Of a stretch of DNA of 64,000 nt, positions 1-9,822 are shown in pieces. The notes beneath the pieces are model-generated. The model had not been told where the DNA came from. It saw only the letters and a list, made by a program, of their open reading frames with translations, and ran no database searches. Source of the stretch: Fusarium oxysporum f. sp. lycopersici 4287 (Eukaryota; Ascomycota; Sordariomycetes; Hypocreales; Nectriaceae). Positions within the stretch are counted from its first letter, which is position 1, and each line of letters begins with the position of its first letter. A program made the position numbers and the translations under genes. The stretch is taken from assembly GCF_000149955.1 (NCBI RefSeq), contig NC_030989.1, positions 513,079 through 577,078 on the forward strand, read 5' to 3'.

Positions 1-315
1 AATATCGCGGTTACCGACAAAGCGGTATCCGGGAAGGTATCCGTTCATCTCCGAAAGTGTTCTCGTGTCCTGCCGAGGTGCAGGGACAGGTGAAAGACGG
101 CCATACACGAAGTTTTCGTCAAGGCCTTCTTCCTCAACATCGTAGACACTATCATACTCACCACCTTGCGGTCCGTTCATTGCAATGTCTCGGTTCTCGG
201 AAAATCGTGCGCCCGAGTAATAGTGATCCCACTCGATGGGGGATGTGGCAGCCCGGGTCATGGGAGATTCGGAGGTGGTCTTAGGAGAAGAGACTGTGAT
301 ACTAGGCACAGCCAT
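1..315 (-). CDS. Partial gene, N-terminal 105 residues, function unknown
   Basis: An open frame on the minus strand starts with an ATG at 315 and runs without a stop to the left edge, so only the first 105 codons are present. The protein starts MAVPSITVSSPKTTSESP and is Ser/Thr/Pro-rich at first, then acidic (VEEEGLDENFVYG). I see no signal peptide, membrane segment or known motif. The G+C-rich third positions and absence of stops support coding. No family is recognised, and an intron beyond the edge is possible. Confidence 0.6.
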   Translation of the reverse strand, partial: MAVPSITVSSPKTTSESPMTRAATSPIEWDHYYSGARFSENRDIAMNGPQGGEYDSVYDVEEEGLDENFVYGRLSPVPAPRQDTRTLSEMNGYLPGYRFVGNRDI

Positions 316-1185
316 TTTTAAAAGATAATTTGCAGGTCAGAAACGTTTTGGAAGGCAGAAATGCTCTTTGTAGTGATGTTGAAGCGGTGCTTGTTTGCGA
401 AGAGGGTAGTGCTGTTGACTGAGGGTTGGTGATTTGTGGATATGAGATTGGCTCTAATCTGGGCTCACGAAGGGTTATATACATATATGTCAGGTCTCCA
501 TGCGAGTAATTACAAACAATAAAAAGTTCTTTTGTTCGAATATTGTTTCAGCGAGCGGTCACTTGTTCAGAACTGACTTTAACCAAGAAAGGTCAATCCA
601 AAACGACCTTTACAAAGGATGGGCGTTCATATGACCACAACTTTTGAACATGGACCAAAACCACTGAAATTCCGAGGCACGACTTGGAAGAAAGGAAGTG
701 ACAATCAGTGGGCTGACCCGGAAGATACTGTAGTCGTTGTGTTCAGTCTATGGGTTGATTGTCACGTTGAACATTGTTGCTGCCTAGGTCATTTAGTACA
801 CGATCCAATAAGAATTGGCAATGGTGAGGACGAGGAGCACATTTTTGGCCGAAATCAAAGGTCATGTCAACATTGGAGCAATCGAAATGGATGCGACATA
901 TGTGAGTCTCGGTTCAGGGAAGTTGAGTCGTAATTTCTCGTAGAGGACTGAGTTACAGCAAGATAGGAAGAATGGGACAGTCGATCATGGTTTGTCTGAT
1001 TTCGCTTGCTCTATTCTGCAATATATGTGGTATGGATGTGTACATGAAAGAATGTCGGTATAACTTCGCTGTCTGTGTGCTTTGCAAATGTGTATTACGA
1101 AAAAGACTTGCAACAGTAAGAGCTGCTTCACAATGTGCATTCCAACGACGCTTAATGACTCTGCAGCTGCCCCAGGGAAAGTCAG
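316..1185. other. Intergenic, no gene recognised
   Basis: Holds the upstream region of the partial gene at the left edge and the 3' flank of the next minus-strand gene. Short open frames on both strands here (for example plus 619-933) have no splice context or family features, and I do not call them. Confidence 0.5.
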
Positions 1186-1935
1186 CTACTCCAGCACATT
1201 GACAGTAGGAAGGAGACGGCAATGTCTGCAGCCATTAATTTCCATACTGAGTCCATTATGAAAATCTGCAACCGGCTTGTAACTGAACCTTTTGGTAAGC
1301 CAAAAGCAATGATCACTTTCTGGGTGGCAATTGCAATGGAGTCGCCCCGTAGAGTCCTACCAGCCACGGGCAACTGATTCTCCACGACGTTCTATTGCTG
1401 CCATACAGCAGTAGAAGGAGACAGAATCATAGGATGGGTTTCGGATAAAACGCTCCAGACTTTGCCGGAGGCTGCGAAAATAGTGAATTGTTTTCTCCAA
1501 CTGCTCATCACCAAACCGACCATTCATGAACAAGTCAGCAGCCAAACGCAACTCTGGGTTCAGACGTATAACGTGATAATCCTTCGGCGGTCTTTGCTCT
1601 TCGAATGAGCGCTCGCATAGACACAATATGACTTGAACGCCACATACTCTGAATGGGTTTTGGATGTGGTTGCTCTGCACTTGTGGGCCTCGAACCCCCC
1701 CAACGTCGGAATCAGTGTCTGCCTCATGTGATTGTTGGTTTCCCTCCGTTTCGGCCGTCTGACTTTCAGGTTCCTCAGGCCTCTCGCCCAGGTCTTGCCA
1801 AGAAGATGATAATGAAGGAGTATCCTCGGAAATCCTCTGGAAATAGTTAGTTCGCTACTGAGTCCCCATGAAGGTATTTTCGAAACTCACGCTGATGCAG
1901 TCCCAAGGTTCTGTGCTATCTTGATTGGATGACAT
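1186..1935 (-). CDS. Unknown protein with one in-frame TAG (codon 175)
   Basis: Exon 1 is 1891-1935 (MSSNQDSTEPWDCIS). A canonical intron follows at 1837-1890 (GTGAGT donor, CTAAC branch, CCAG acceptor). Exon 2 is then open to a TAG at 1357-1359. The same frame stays open for 56 more codons to a second TAG at 1186-1188. The extension is Cys/His-rich (LHCNCHPESDHCFWL, then INGCRHCRLLP) and reads like protein. Upstream, residues from about 95 contain a plausible helical segment (RLAADLFMNGRFGDEQLEKT). No donor in the right phase lies close enough to splice out the first TAG well (only a weak GTCTCC 66 nt before its end). The gene ends at codon 174, or is recoded, or carries a nonsense mutation. 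Function unknown. Confidence 0.55.
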
Positions 1936-1993
1936 GATGACGAAGATGAAGAGTGTGAGGTTGATGTACCGATGTCGATGTGTGGTGGAGAGC

Positions 1994-2021
1994 GAAGTCT
2001 GAAGTCTGAAGTCTGAAGTCT
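1994..2021. repeat. Tandem repeat, four copies of GAAGTCT
   Basis: Four exact 7-bp units GAAGTCT, followed by GAAGAATGAAGAATG-type degenerate copies to about 2045. It lies just upstream of the minus-strand gene starting at 1935, so on the transcribed strand it forms a CT-rich leader or promoter tract, common in fungal promoters. Confidence 0.8.
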
Positions 2022-2609
2022 GAAGAATGAAGAATGAAAAATGAAAGTGTTAAGATCACAAACGAGCCAGAATGGATATAGGGGCCCGGAAATGGGGAGG
2101 TGCGAATGGGTGATGGCTGATGGCTGATGGGTCAGTTGGCTCACGGTCACCCCTTCCCACGCCGACCTCAAGCAATCTGTTCTCAATGAAATGGAAGTGC
2201 CGCCTTCTTACATCAGCAAGAAATATCCTAGACAAAACCAATGATACGAAACCGCAAATAATAGGAAATTCTCTGCTCTGCTGGGCGTCCTTAACCTCCT
2301 TAGCAAAATTCACAACTCCTTATCGCATAATTATGATCTGACCTGATACATGCGATAGTCCGTAAGCCTCCGTTATTCTGCTATGTTTGTTCACGCGCTT
2401 GTCCGGTTTTCTTTACCACCAAAGCCAACTTTCAGAGCCGTGTGGACAATCTGTCGTTCACAATCGCCGGATTCCTCTTGGGTGTTCACAAGTTTGTTTG
2501 GGAACCCCTATTCAAGGGCTGTCGCCCGTCAGAGACAAAGCAAGGTTGGCGCTAGTCATCCGTATCCAATGGTTTGTCCAAACGTTCATCTTTGTTCGTT
2601 GGGCATATA

Positions 2610-2656
2610 CTGCCAAAGATGTTAGTAATGCTTTCTATCTGAGCGAGTCGACTTAC
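2610..2656 (-). other. Intron-like signal in the 3' flank of the zinc-knuckle gene
   Basis: On the minus strand a perfect donor GTAAGT, a branch site ACTAAC and acceptor GGCAG span 47 nt, the size of other introns here. The flanking frames are short and hit stops (the best reads TDNATNVFKVTRHLQEAFW). It may be a spliced 3' UTR of the gene ending at 2814 or part of an unresolved small gene. The rest of 1936-2813 shows no other supportable gene. Confidence 0.35.
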
Positions 2657-2813
2657 CTGTACACTCCAAAAAGCTTCTTGCAGATGGCGAGTCACTTTGA
2701 AGACATTCGTCGCGTTGTCGGTTGTTCATTCATATTGTTCAATGGTCAAAAGCCCATCGAGATATCTCTTTAGCCTTAGACCTCTGCTTATAAAAGTTCT
2801 TATGGTCGCCACC

Positions 2814-4070
2814 TTATGTCTCTTTCACCTTTTCCCAAGTTTCTGTTGCGGGGTCGGTGGGCCATTCGCAAAGCTCTGTGTCAGGATGGTTCCTGATCCA
2901 GATGAGAGCTTGCTCAATCTCCTCTGTGTCGCCTGTCAGAGTCTGGATGGTATACTCCTTGGTCTAGGGGAAAGGATGGCTTGTGTCGGCAGAAGGATTG
3001 GCCTTTACCCACTTCCACATCAAGGGGTACCAGAATGAATGCTTGGTCTTGAGTGGAGGGAGACAAGCCCTTTTTTTTGACGAGTATGTCAATCCTTTTG
3101 GCTGGTGTCCTTCGGTGTCATGTTGGCCAGAGCTACACACTCCACAGCCAGTCGTGAAGCCATTTTCATCTACGGCCCAGCACTGGATGACTTTGTGACC
3201 AGGCTTCTTGCAAACGCCACAAAATTCTGGCACCATAGGAGCTGAAGGCTGCTGAGATCTATCGACGTAACGTATGTCCTCGTCGTATGGAATCACAACC
3301 CGTCGGTTGTAGGAGAGTATGCTCAGTCCACGAAAGTCCAAAGGAACTCCGCGGCGGTGACTGTCGCGCGTTTCTGGTCGGGCGTGCCAAGTAATGTCGT
3401 TGACCAGCTCGTTATTGTCAATGAAGCTCCGCCGCATGGAGGAGCCTTGAATTTCATCGGCGGACAAGGTGCTCCCTCTATAGTTCAAGTGAGGAGTTCG
3501 AACCTCCCTACCTTCAGTCAACTCCTGCTGCGAACGCGAAGTGTTCTGGGATCCAGAGGATGGCCCCTGGCCTGTTTCGACTCCAGTGACCACCTGGGCT
3601 TCGGTGTGATCAGATCTCTTCTGCTTTCTCCTCTTCTGTCTATTTCCATGGCCATTGCCCTGTCCATTGCTGGGGCTCGCGTCTTGTATCTGTGGGACCT
3701 GCTGCGGCTGGGAGAATGGGTTTGAGAGTCCGTTTCCAGATTGCCATGGTACTTGAGGAGCGAATTGGTACGGGGGTAGTGCCGGCCCGGCAGAGACAGG
3801 CTGGTGCGAAGGAAATTGTCCATGTTGGAAGCCGGCTGCATATCCTGGGGGAGCTGGAGGTCCATAGTGAATAGTAGTAGAATGGGTGACGGCGTGAACA
3901 GGGGCTTGACCCGGAAATGGACCGCCTTGCCGATGTCCACCGTCATGGTGACTGCCACGACCATTGCACCGGCCGCCGCGTCCACCGCGTCCAGCGCGCC
4001 CGCCTCTGTTTCCATGGTGGCTGTCTTGGTGCGACTCTTCAGCACCCGTAGTAGACTTTCGCTTTGTCAT
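2814..4070 (-). CDS. RG-rich protein with tandem zinc knuckles
   Basis: Start ATG at 4070 (MTKRKSTTGAEESHQ); an open frame extends upstream, but this ATG opens the RG-rich region directly. Residues 20-50 are RGG/RG-rich and His-rich, 50-135 Pro/Gln-rich and probably disordered, and 145-152 a basic patch (QKRRKQKR). A canonical CCHC zinc knuckle has Cys284, Cys287, His292 and Cys297. A second C-x2-C-x4-H-x4-H unit has Cys309, Cys312, His317 and His322. Both features suggest RNA binding, which is inference. A 45-nt stretch at 2964-3008 (GTAAAG donor, CCCCTAG acceptor) fits an intron. After it the frame gives 49 more codons, including GDTEEIEQALIWIRNHPD, to TAA at 2814. The stretch is a multiple of three, so unspliced RNA would carry an in-frame TAG at 2964-2966. 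Predicted 403 aa. Similar RG-rich genes lie at 21585, 24077 and 59879. Confidence 0.75.
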
Positions 4071-4634
4071 TTCTGGGTGCTTCTGCTGATATTGCGAGAA
4101 AGTGGTAGCGCTTGGTGTCAATGAAGAGGTATGAGGAGACGAGATGAAGAAATTTGATTGAATCAATGGATTAATTAACCAAGAAGTCTGGGGAAAAGAA
4201 ATTACGCATGCTAGCTCTGTCCGCTGGCGGCCAGACTTTGATGCAGCTGCTGAGCCTGCGAGTGGCTCACAGTTAGAAGCTCGCTTCTTCCAGGTACAGC
4301 GGACCGCCAAAACAACTGGTAGGGGGCATTAGACAAAATTCAAGTTAGCAATAGGCCCCCAACGTTTGTTTAGGTACTGGTGTTGGCTCTGATGTGAAAG
4401 TGCATAGACGGGTATCACACACCCATGTTCTTGTCCATGTCTACGAGGGTCTGCAGCAAATTCTCACCGACAAGTGAATTGATCTATTAACCTAATGACT
4501 TACCTCCAAACTTCAAATCACATTCATCTTCAACTTTGGGTGGATATGATGCTCTTAGTGTGGCATGATCCTTTGGCTAACTCAAACCCCTATCCTTTCA
4601 TCCCGGACCCCTTTCGCATACGACCCCCAACAAC
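4071..4634. other. Intergenic, nothing recognised
   Basis: Upstream region of the zinc-knuckle gene and 3' flank of the next minus-strand gene. I see no coding frame or repeat that I can support. Confidence 0.5.
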
Positions 4635-5266
4635 TCATGGCTCACGTCGAATCTTGATCAATCCATCTTCCCTCGTCATCCAGGTACAATTTCCGTCTCC
4701 ATGGAGAGAGCAACGAGGCGTTCGTCCCCCTTCATGCACGAGAAATCCAACCGTGTTTCCTTCACCAAGTGACCGCAGACAAAAGGACAACATTGGGAAG
4801 GTGACAGAGTCTCCAGCAAAGCTGATCAGTGCTGCTCGCCGCACGTCATCCTCGAGAACGGTGCAAAGAAGGGCAAGATCGTTTACACTGAGGTCATCGT
4901 CTTTGATATCGAGGGGCAAGTCGATGGCGATCTCGGCGAGTCGCTGTAGTCGGCGTGACAGGGGATTGCCTTGTTCTTTTGCAGGTTGAGGAGACTCGAG
5001 TTTTTCGACTTGCTCTCTGAGTCTCTCGGTGATGGATTCGAGATGAGCTGTGGCACGAAGAGCATTATTTTCAGCTTGTAGACGTGCGATCATGATGAAC
5101 AACTCTCGGAGGTCGCGTCTGGACTGCTCGGAAAAGGAGGTATCGTCGAAAGCCGCCTATTGATTCGTCAGTTGAAGAATTATGGATAAGGCTCCCTCCC
5201 AACAGTACTTACTCCTTCAGAGCTACTGCTCTTTGCCCCTTTTTTGGCGTTCTCTTTGCCCGGCAT
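4635..5266 (-). CDS. Small coiled-coil protein, function unknown
   Basis: Exon 1 is 5213-5266 (MPGKENAKKGAKSSSSEG). The intron at 5157-5212 has donor GTAAGT, branch CTGAC and acceptor ATAG. Exon 2, 4635-5156, ends in TGA. Total 191 aa. The frame is continuous across the splice in phase 0. Residues 35-80 (LRELFIMIARLQAENNALRA and onward) have a heptad-like pattern and are likely a coiled coil. An acidic segment follows (IDLPLDIKDDDLSVNDLALL). No catalytic motif or known family is visible. The fully canonical intron and good codon use make the gene model solid; the role is unknown. Confidence 0.75.
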
Positions 5267-5784
5267 TGTGTAGGTGTTCAGACGGATGAAACTCAGGGGC
5301 TGAATACAGGGGAGTGAGCAAGATAAAGAAATATGAGTAGAGAGTAAGAAGGTGAAGAGCTCGAGAACAGAGGGAATACGTGGCTGACTTTAGAGTGATT
5401 GCCAAAGTGAGTGGTGCTTTGGCATTTGTGATGTTTGAGAACTGTCAGTCACTGTCACTTCCACCAACTTCTCCCAAGAGCGCTAAGGCTCAAGAGAGAA
5501 CAAGGATGATATCATTGTCAGTTCAGGATCTCAGCTACCATCTTCGCGAGGGTTTGAACGGTCGCTAATCCATTTTGATACAGGAGTCCCTTCGTCAACC
5601 TTTGGAAGAGGCCGAGCACACCATCACAGGACTGAAAGCCGCGCACAAGCAAGGTTCATATTTGCCAAACCAATCTTTCCGACCTGAAACTCTTATGTTT
5701 TATTCAAAGTTAAAAACCGATTCGCTGTGATAAATCGCTGCAGGAATAATCTGATGTCTCTCCCGCCCCTCCCGAAGTTTGTCT

Positions 5785-6429
5785 TCATGCCCGATAAAAC
5801 CCATTTGCGTAGGCCCAGTCATGGAGCTCGATTCTCTTTGCCTCCTCTAGGAAATACCAGACGAAGTGTTCCCAAGATTCATTTATAAGTCTTTGTTCGG
5901 CACCCCGGGCTTCTAAATTGTGAGCTGTTCTTGTTTTCTCGATGGCTGAGGCTGGGTTCTTGAGATCGTCCCAGAACTCGTCGGTTGCTCGGCCCAGGCG
6001 AACTGTTTCCCCAATCCACCAGTTCAGAGCGTCGCTCCGTGTGGGAGAGTTATCCCATATTGATACCTGTTCCGAAGAGTGGTCAGTAAGTCGAGCGTCG
6101 TCACTCTCTGAAGATGGTGGCTCAAGTGGTGTGGTACCCGTCTACTTCTCTCTAGAACTGCTGTCTTCTTCATCAGCAGGATAGTCATCTTCTGGTTCCC
6201 AGGAAAGTAAATCCCTTTGGCTTTGGTTAGCTGCTTGTTCAACAAGGTTGAAATGGCCATCTTACGTGAACCACAGATACACGTCTTCAAGAGCCGACTT
6301 TATCTAATAGGCAGTATCTGTATCAAGTTAGTGGAAGATCAAGTCGGCTTATCTCATATTACTACGCTTGTTTCTCTTTATGGTACGGTGACGCCTTCGT
6401 GATCTTTGATGGTTGCGACTTCGAGACAT
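5785..6429 (-). CDS. Unknown protein with two in-frame TAG codons
   Basis: Three exons: 6366-6429, 6266-6317 and 5785-6214. Intron 6318-6365 (48 nt) has branch CTAAC and acceptor ACAG. Intron 6215-6265 (51 nt) has donor GTAAGA, branch CTAAC and acceptor AAAG; it removes an apparent in-frame TAA. The frame then contains TAG at 6304-6306 (codon 26) and TAG at 6142-6144. It starts with an RS-rich stretch (MSRSRNHQRSRRRHR). Later come an acidic part (WEPEDDYPADEED) and a clearly coding C-terminus rich in Trp and charged residues (RSDALNWWIGETVRLGRA; NESWEHFVWYFLEEAKRIEL), ending in TGA at 5785. Total 181 codons counting the two TAGs. The 3' exon is certain as coding. Exon 1 and the first TAG depend on the splice choice. 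It is either a recoded gene or a pseudogene. Confidence 0.55.
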
Positions 6430-7556
6430 TATTGAGTCTGGAGTTATGGCGGTGGACAGTTCGTGGACTAGAAGAGCTTTCGTAGGTTCTGGTCGAGTGG
6501 CTCTGGTATGTAGTGATTTATAAATGATGGGTCTGATGATAAAAGGAGTTCAGTAGATGAGTTCACGAAAGAGATGTTTCCATGGTTGGATGCAAGATGG
6601 GTGGAATCAAAGTCCAGGTTGCATTATGTTGAGGGCCAAAAGCTGACTCTTGCTTTTGGGGAGTTCAACGGAAGGTCTTTTGCAGCCATTCACGGCTACC
6701 GGCAGTTTACAATCTTGCAGTCACCGTCCAGTCTTTTCCTAACCAAACAGGTTCCTCTTCCTGCTTTCCTCTTTCTCACCTGTCTTGGATGACTACTTCC
6801 GATGCCAGTGGTGAAGACAGTTCTCTGAGCTTTCCTTGGGACATAGCATCGTCATCGTTCGACCTTTCTCATGTGGGTTGGTTGATCACCAGCTCCGCAT
6901 AAGTATCATCAAAGCGATGGTGATCGAGGCTGGGATCCTTGAATTATAGTCGCTTTCCAAGGAAGTATTAGAAAGAAACCAGTAAGCAGCAAAATCTGTT
7001 TCTGTCTGCCATTTTACCTCATCCAGAGCATTACCGTGAACTGTCTTGCCTTAGTACTGATTCGTTGTAGTACCGTAGGGTAGGTTGGCAGGTGACTGTC
7101 CCGGAATTGTGGATCTAGCACCGACAGACACCGAACCGGAACCCCACTACGCCGGAAGTTAATTGACCTCACATGTCGAACTTGAAGTTTGTTGTTGCTG
7201 ATCCAAGCCGCCACAAGATCTCACATGCAAATTAAATGCTAGATTAGAGTGATCCATAGATGGGTCGGACTATATTACACGGTGGTATTTGGGAGAACAG
7301 CCAAGCTTGCCGTAGCTCGCTCTAACATGCCCAGAAATAGCTATCCACCTCAGGCGACACAAGGTATCCAAGCTGTGCGCAAGCGCGACTACCACACGAG
7401 CATAACACACATTGATGATAACATAAGATTCCATCAAAAATAGATCACGCTTCTGTAGGTTTCATCGAAATATATAACCACTTCATCACAAGCCTAGGCC
7501 AAAGCTGGCCAGCCAATGCAGCGCTCAAGAAAGACCACGATCTGTCGAAGGGACAT
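6430..7556. other. Intergenic, nothing recognised
   Basis: About 1.1 kb upstream of the RS-rich gene and downstream of the gene ending at 7557. Short frames on both strands lack splice context or recognisable motifs. Confidence 0.5.
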
Positions 7557-8196
7557 TTATCGCTGCATAGTGAATATCGCCATCATTCTTGCTGGGTAAA
7601 TCGTAACAAGATGGCAGCCCGGATGGTGTGCTATCCGGAGCTCTCGGGGGTTGGGGGGTTGGAGAGGACGATGTATGAAGCAGCGGGAGCTTTCATTGAA
7701 GGTAACGAATACGGGCTCAGGATGTGTCCAAGGCCACAAAGGCTTGGGATCAACGTCTTCAACTGCAAGGAGGAAATGGTCAGTGAAGGGTCAGCTTGTT
7801 TGAGGAGTGATCAGGGGACTCACGCCAGAGACGCCAATATTCTTCGTCGATGAGATAAAGCAAGTGCTCAGTCTCCGCCTCTGTCCAATCTTTTGCTTTA
7901 ATCATCGGGAGAGCTGTAATAATCCTCGCCCGAGCTTGGCTTCGTACTGCAACTTGCAACGCTGGGTCGTCGTGCCGTGCCCAAGCGAGATACGCGTTGA
8001 CATACTCTGTTCTTTGAGAGCTCGTGGGGTTATCGCCCGGCCAAGGCTCCGAGAAAGCTTTGAACCTTGCAGCTGCGATGGGAGGGTCATAGTCGAGATG
8101 AGGGACTGATTCATCCTTGTTGATGTCTGGTATGTACGCTGTGGCGTCCTCAGCGAGGGAGTCGTCGGGCCAGCTACAGTCTGTAGGCGAGGACAT
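7557..8196 (-). CDS. Small Trp-rich acidic protein, function unknown
   Basis: Exon 1 is 7824-8196, starting MSSPTDCSWPDDSLAEDA. The intron at 7763-7823 (61 nt) has donor GTGAGT, a CTGACC branch and acceptor TTGCAG. Exon 2, 7557-7762, ends in TAA. Phase 1 joins cleanly to give ...WRLW|LEDVDPKPLWPWTHPEP. Predicted 192 aa. It has an acidic N-terminus, a helical Ala/Arg-rich middle (VAVRSQARARIITALPMIKA), a segment DWTEAETEHLLYLIDEEYW, and a Pro-rich C-terminus. No family recognised. It is divergent from the gene at 8555 with 358 bp between starts. Confidence 0.72.
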
Positions 8197-8554
8197 TGAT
8201 GGTTCAGAGGTTGGTACTAGGTACTAAGTTGGGAGCTGAGAATAGCAGGATAGGCATTTTTAAAGAGTTGAGGATATGTTTATGATGAGCTTGATTAAAC
8301 GTATGATGAGTTTCGTAAAAGTTTGGATGAGTGACAGCGGAGTTTGGCAAGCTAAGGTAGGTACCCTTGGGTAGCGGGCAGGTGCAGAATAATTTGGCGC
8401 CTTCCGTTTGCTGGCCTGTTTGCCGTTTGCCGTCCGCAGCAACCAAAATTCATCCACCTTTCACCTTCATATCCCACACCACACCCGCGCTTCTGCCTTC
8501 TTCCTCATTCACCTCAATCCTCGTCTGCACGACAGCAGGTGAATTTCCATCACG
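8197..8554. promoter_or_regulatory. Shared upstream region of two divergent genes
   Basis: The minus-strand gene starts at 8196 and the plus-strand gene at 8555, so this 358-bp stretch must hold both promoters. The plus-side half is pyrimidine-rich just before the start, typical of fungal leaders. I see no defined operator. Confidence 0.5.
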
Positions 8555-9410
8555 ATGCCCAAGTCTGCTCCTCCTCGTCAGGGCAACTTCCGATCCAACC
8601 CCTACGGAACTTGGATCTCCCCCGGATTTGCAGGTAGCCAAAACACCTATTACCCAAGTACTTCCTCTCGCTTTGACGACCCGCCTTTTGGCATGCAGCA
8701 GCGCGCCTGGGGCCCTCCGTCTTTGGGCTCTCCCGAGCGCCCTTATGATGTGATTATCCCCCCTCCTGAGTTGAACCGCGGCCAGCGCGTGGCCCCCGTT
8801 CATCCGCCTCCTCCGTACAGCACTGAGACTCCTGAGCAACGCTCTAAAGACGGCTTTCTTGGTGGTCCCCCGACCTCTGCCGCGGCTGAGAACCCAGGAG
8901 CCCAAGACTTCAAACCTGCGCAACAGTTCTGGTCCCCGCAGACCCAGCTGTTCGAGAGGCAGAAGCAGCCTCTGAAGCAAGTTGACAGCATGGTCCTCCA
9001 GGCTGTGACTCGCAACAGCCGTTGGGGCAAGGAGGCCCCTGACCTGCGTGTCATCAGCAACAGCAAGGGAGGTGGCACTCAGTGCAATGTCTACAGCAAA
9101 GTGCCCTCCGTCGCCAAGACGATCTCCTTCAACGTCGATGACGAGGAAGCGCTCCTCAAGGCCTATCGCCACGTCAAGGCGATGAATCCTTCCGCTCCTG
9201 TCGGAGGCATCATGTTCAGCATTGGTGCAAAGGGCGACCGCAGCCAGGTTGACAACATCAGCTGGAACTCTTTCGCTGGTCGCTCTGGTCTTGGTAGGAG
9301 CTTCTCCATGAACCTGAATGGTGACAATATTCAGGTCTTTCGCCGTGAGTCTGCTTCTGCATTGTGCCATCAAGTCTATCGTGTACTAAAGATTAGTAGC
9401 CCGGCGCTAA
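8555..9410 (+). CDS. Proline-rich protein with a conserved 'SFNVDD' block
   Basis: Start ATG at 8555 follows a pyrimidine-rich leader. Exon 1 is 8555-9344 and exon 2 is 9397-9410, joined over a 52-nt intron (GTGAGT donor, TACTAA branch, TTAG acceptor); 267 aa. Another acceptor three bases on would give a different short tail. Residues 1-120 are Pro/Gly/Ser-rich and probably disordered (PPPELNRGQRVAPVHPPPPY). Residues 185-215 are more ordered (VAKTISFNVDDEEALLKAYR). A related block is present in the fragment at 12656-12844, so this is a locally duplicated family. The C-terminus is Gly/Ser-rich. No known domain. It is convergent with the gene ending at 9823. Confidence 0.68.
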
Positions 9411-9822
9411 ACAGTGCGTCCTTATCTCTGCATCATTTCTAGCATCATGCCTCTACATCAGGGGTTGAGTTGGAAAAGACAAAGGCTACGAACGAGCATA
9501 TAAAACAGTATACGAGGGTAAATGGCATGCATATTGATGAGAGAAGTCAAGAATCGTGAGATAGCGAAGTATCAAGGACGGGAGGACTTCCTACTAGCAA
9601 TAAAATTCTGTCTGTTCTGTCAATATTGATCACTTCTCGACTTGTGATGTCAAGGAGAAAGCTTTTCAGAATAGGATGAAAAGTGACCAAGATACATTAA
9701 TCTGTACATTATTCAACCTCAAGCCCTGGAACCTACCGTTATCTCCTGAAGCCAACTATCTAACAACTGTAGCAGTCACCTCTCTCATAACAAGTCCGCT
9801 AAAAGATCTCTCATCCTTCGTA
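9411..9822. other. Gap between convergent genes, nothing recognised
   Basis: A 412-bp stretch between the 3' ends of two convergent genes. It presumably holds both 3' UTRs and polyadenylation sites; no further feature seen. Confidence 0.5.

Noticed and set aside
619..933. 104-codon plus-strand frame
   Set aside because: No splice context, no family features, Cys/His content looks incidental; not supported as a gene.
1680..1700. CTCGAACCC resembling a tRNA T-arm
   Set aside because: It lies in a coding exon of the 1186-1935 gene and no cloverleaf can be drawn around it.
6262..6264. In-frame TAA in the gene at 5785-6429
   Set aside because: It lies inside a canonical 51-nt intron (GTAAGA donor, CTAAC branch, AAAG acceptor), so it is not part of the in-frame stop pattern.
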